A DNA stretch of 53,776 nt from NCBI RefSeq assembly GCF_016900095.1, contig NZ_JACJJP010000024.1:1-53776 (forward strand). The letters run 5' to 3'. The position numbers and the translations under genes are program-made. Shown one piece after another: positions 51,016-53,776 of this stretch; the stretch's first letter is position 1; each line of letters begins with the position of its first letter. The notes below the pieces were generated by a model, which was not told the DNA's origin, ran no database searches, and saw nothing but the letters and a program-made list of their open reading frames with translations. The DNA comes from Gemmiger formicilis (GTDB taxonomy: Bacteria; Bacillota; Clostridia; Oscillospirales; Ruminococcaceae).

Positions 51016-51466
51016 GGCTTCTTGGCAAGCGGCTGCTTGCCGGGAACTCTTTCCTTTTCGTGCCCGAAAAGGAAACGAAAAGGGCCCGCCGTTCCGATGC
51101 GGCGGCCGCCGGCCAGGGTTTTCAACCCTGGACCCATGTGCGGCCACCCCTCCGGGACGGCCTACTCAGGTCCTGGGGGACCTGAGCAAGGAAAAAATTT
51201 TGAAAATCCTTGCGGGAAAGCACTTGCCAACCCATAGCCTGCCATTAGCAGCTGCCATCGGGCAATGGTATTAAAACCATTCCTTGTTCACCGGGCCCCA
51301 GCCCGGTGAATAGGCCGTCGTCAGGTGGCCGCACTCCCCGGGTCCAGGGCCGCAGCCCTGGTCGGCGTCCACCGCATCGAAACGGTGGGACTTTTCGCTT
51401 CCTTTTGGTCACAAAAGGAAGGACCAAACGGCTGCCAGCCGTTTTCCCGGCAGCCAGCCGTCTGCC
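51016..51466. mobile_element. 'Empty' composite repeat element between gyrB and gyrA
   Basis: Left end GGCTTCTTGGCAAGCGGC (51016-51033); B copy 51049-51193 (second type); a core of about 87 bp with no A repeat; inverted B copy 51281-51422 (first type); weakly conserved right end. The core ends GGGCAATGGTATTAAAACC, the same sequence that flanks the A insert in filled copies. The stretch 50924-51477 has no other feature. Confidence 0.82.
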
Positions 51467-51477
51467 AAAAAAATCAA

Positions 51478-53776
<2,299 letters not shown>

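Overview
The window looks like a piece of chromosome from a GC-rich, anaerobic gut Clostridia bacterium of the Faecalibacterium/Gemmiger/Subdoligranulum type (Oscillospiraceae). This is inferred from high GC with Firmicutes-style AGGAGG ribosome binding sites, strictly anaerobic enzymes (pyruvate:ferredoxin oxidoreductase, pyruvate formate-lyase, 2[4Fe-4S] ferredoxin), hexuronate catabolism, and many intergenic palindromic repeats. There is no prophage, integrase, transposase, tRNA, complete rRNA or CRISPR array. About 38 protein genes are supported, all housekeeping or metabolic.

Layout. 1-140: a strong leftward rRNA-type promoter and leader; its operon lies off the left edge. 275-4282: DegV, YbaK/EbsC deacylase, DUF5662 protein, EamA transporter, lipoprotein. 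5176-9722: uxuB-uxuA hexuronate operon divergent from an AraC regulator. 10064-16525: ferredoxin, PIG-V-like membrane protein, CD1247-type zinc-ribbon protein, efp, AP-endonuclease-like protein, yqeG, rpsU, acyltransferase. 16689-22544: Cof-type HAD phosphatase, PPi-type phosphofructokinase, MFS transporter, and two coupled membrane proteins of unknown role. 23080-31929: beta-CASP RNase-like protein, a GH25 lysozyme fused to a degenerate 5'-nucleotidase module, a GIY-YIG/GNAT fusion, MYG1, and an LTA-synthase-like enzyme. 32745-40662: nifJ divergent from pflB, then pflA. 40866-53448: trmO, two paralogous PTPS-related membrane proteins, a GT10 fucosyltransferase-like enzyme, NUDIX hydrolase, gyrA and gyrB.

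Metabolic logic. UxuB and UxuA turn fructuronate into 2-keto-3-deoxygluconate, and the PPi-type phosphofructokinase serves glycolysis. Pyruvate is then split either by NifJ (electrons to ferredoxin) or by PflB (formate), which PflA activates. The nifJ-pflB intergenic region carries a Rex-like site and a perfect 13-bp palindrome next to a pflB promoter.

The most unusual content is intergenic. A 140-bp, multi-hairpin repeat (called B here) occurs 14 times plus one remnant. Paired copies always point inward, B(+) on the left and B(-) on the right, and the best-preserved pairs are bounded by an 18-bp terminal inverted repeat. In most loci a second, hetero-palindromic 140-bp repeat (A) is nested inside; two loci are 'empty'. 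Stems differ between copies by compensatory changes while some loops stay constant, which points to selection on a folded RNA or single-stranded DNA. These composite elements separate gyrB from gyrA and a promoter from the AraC gene. They are the best candidate for an undescribed system, although their function cannot be read from the sequence.
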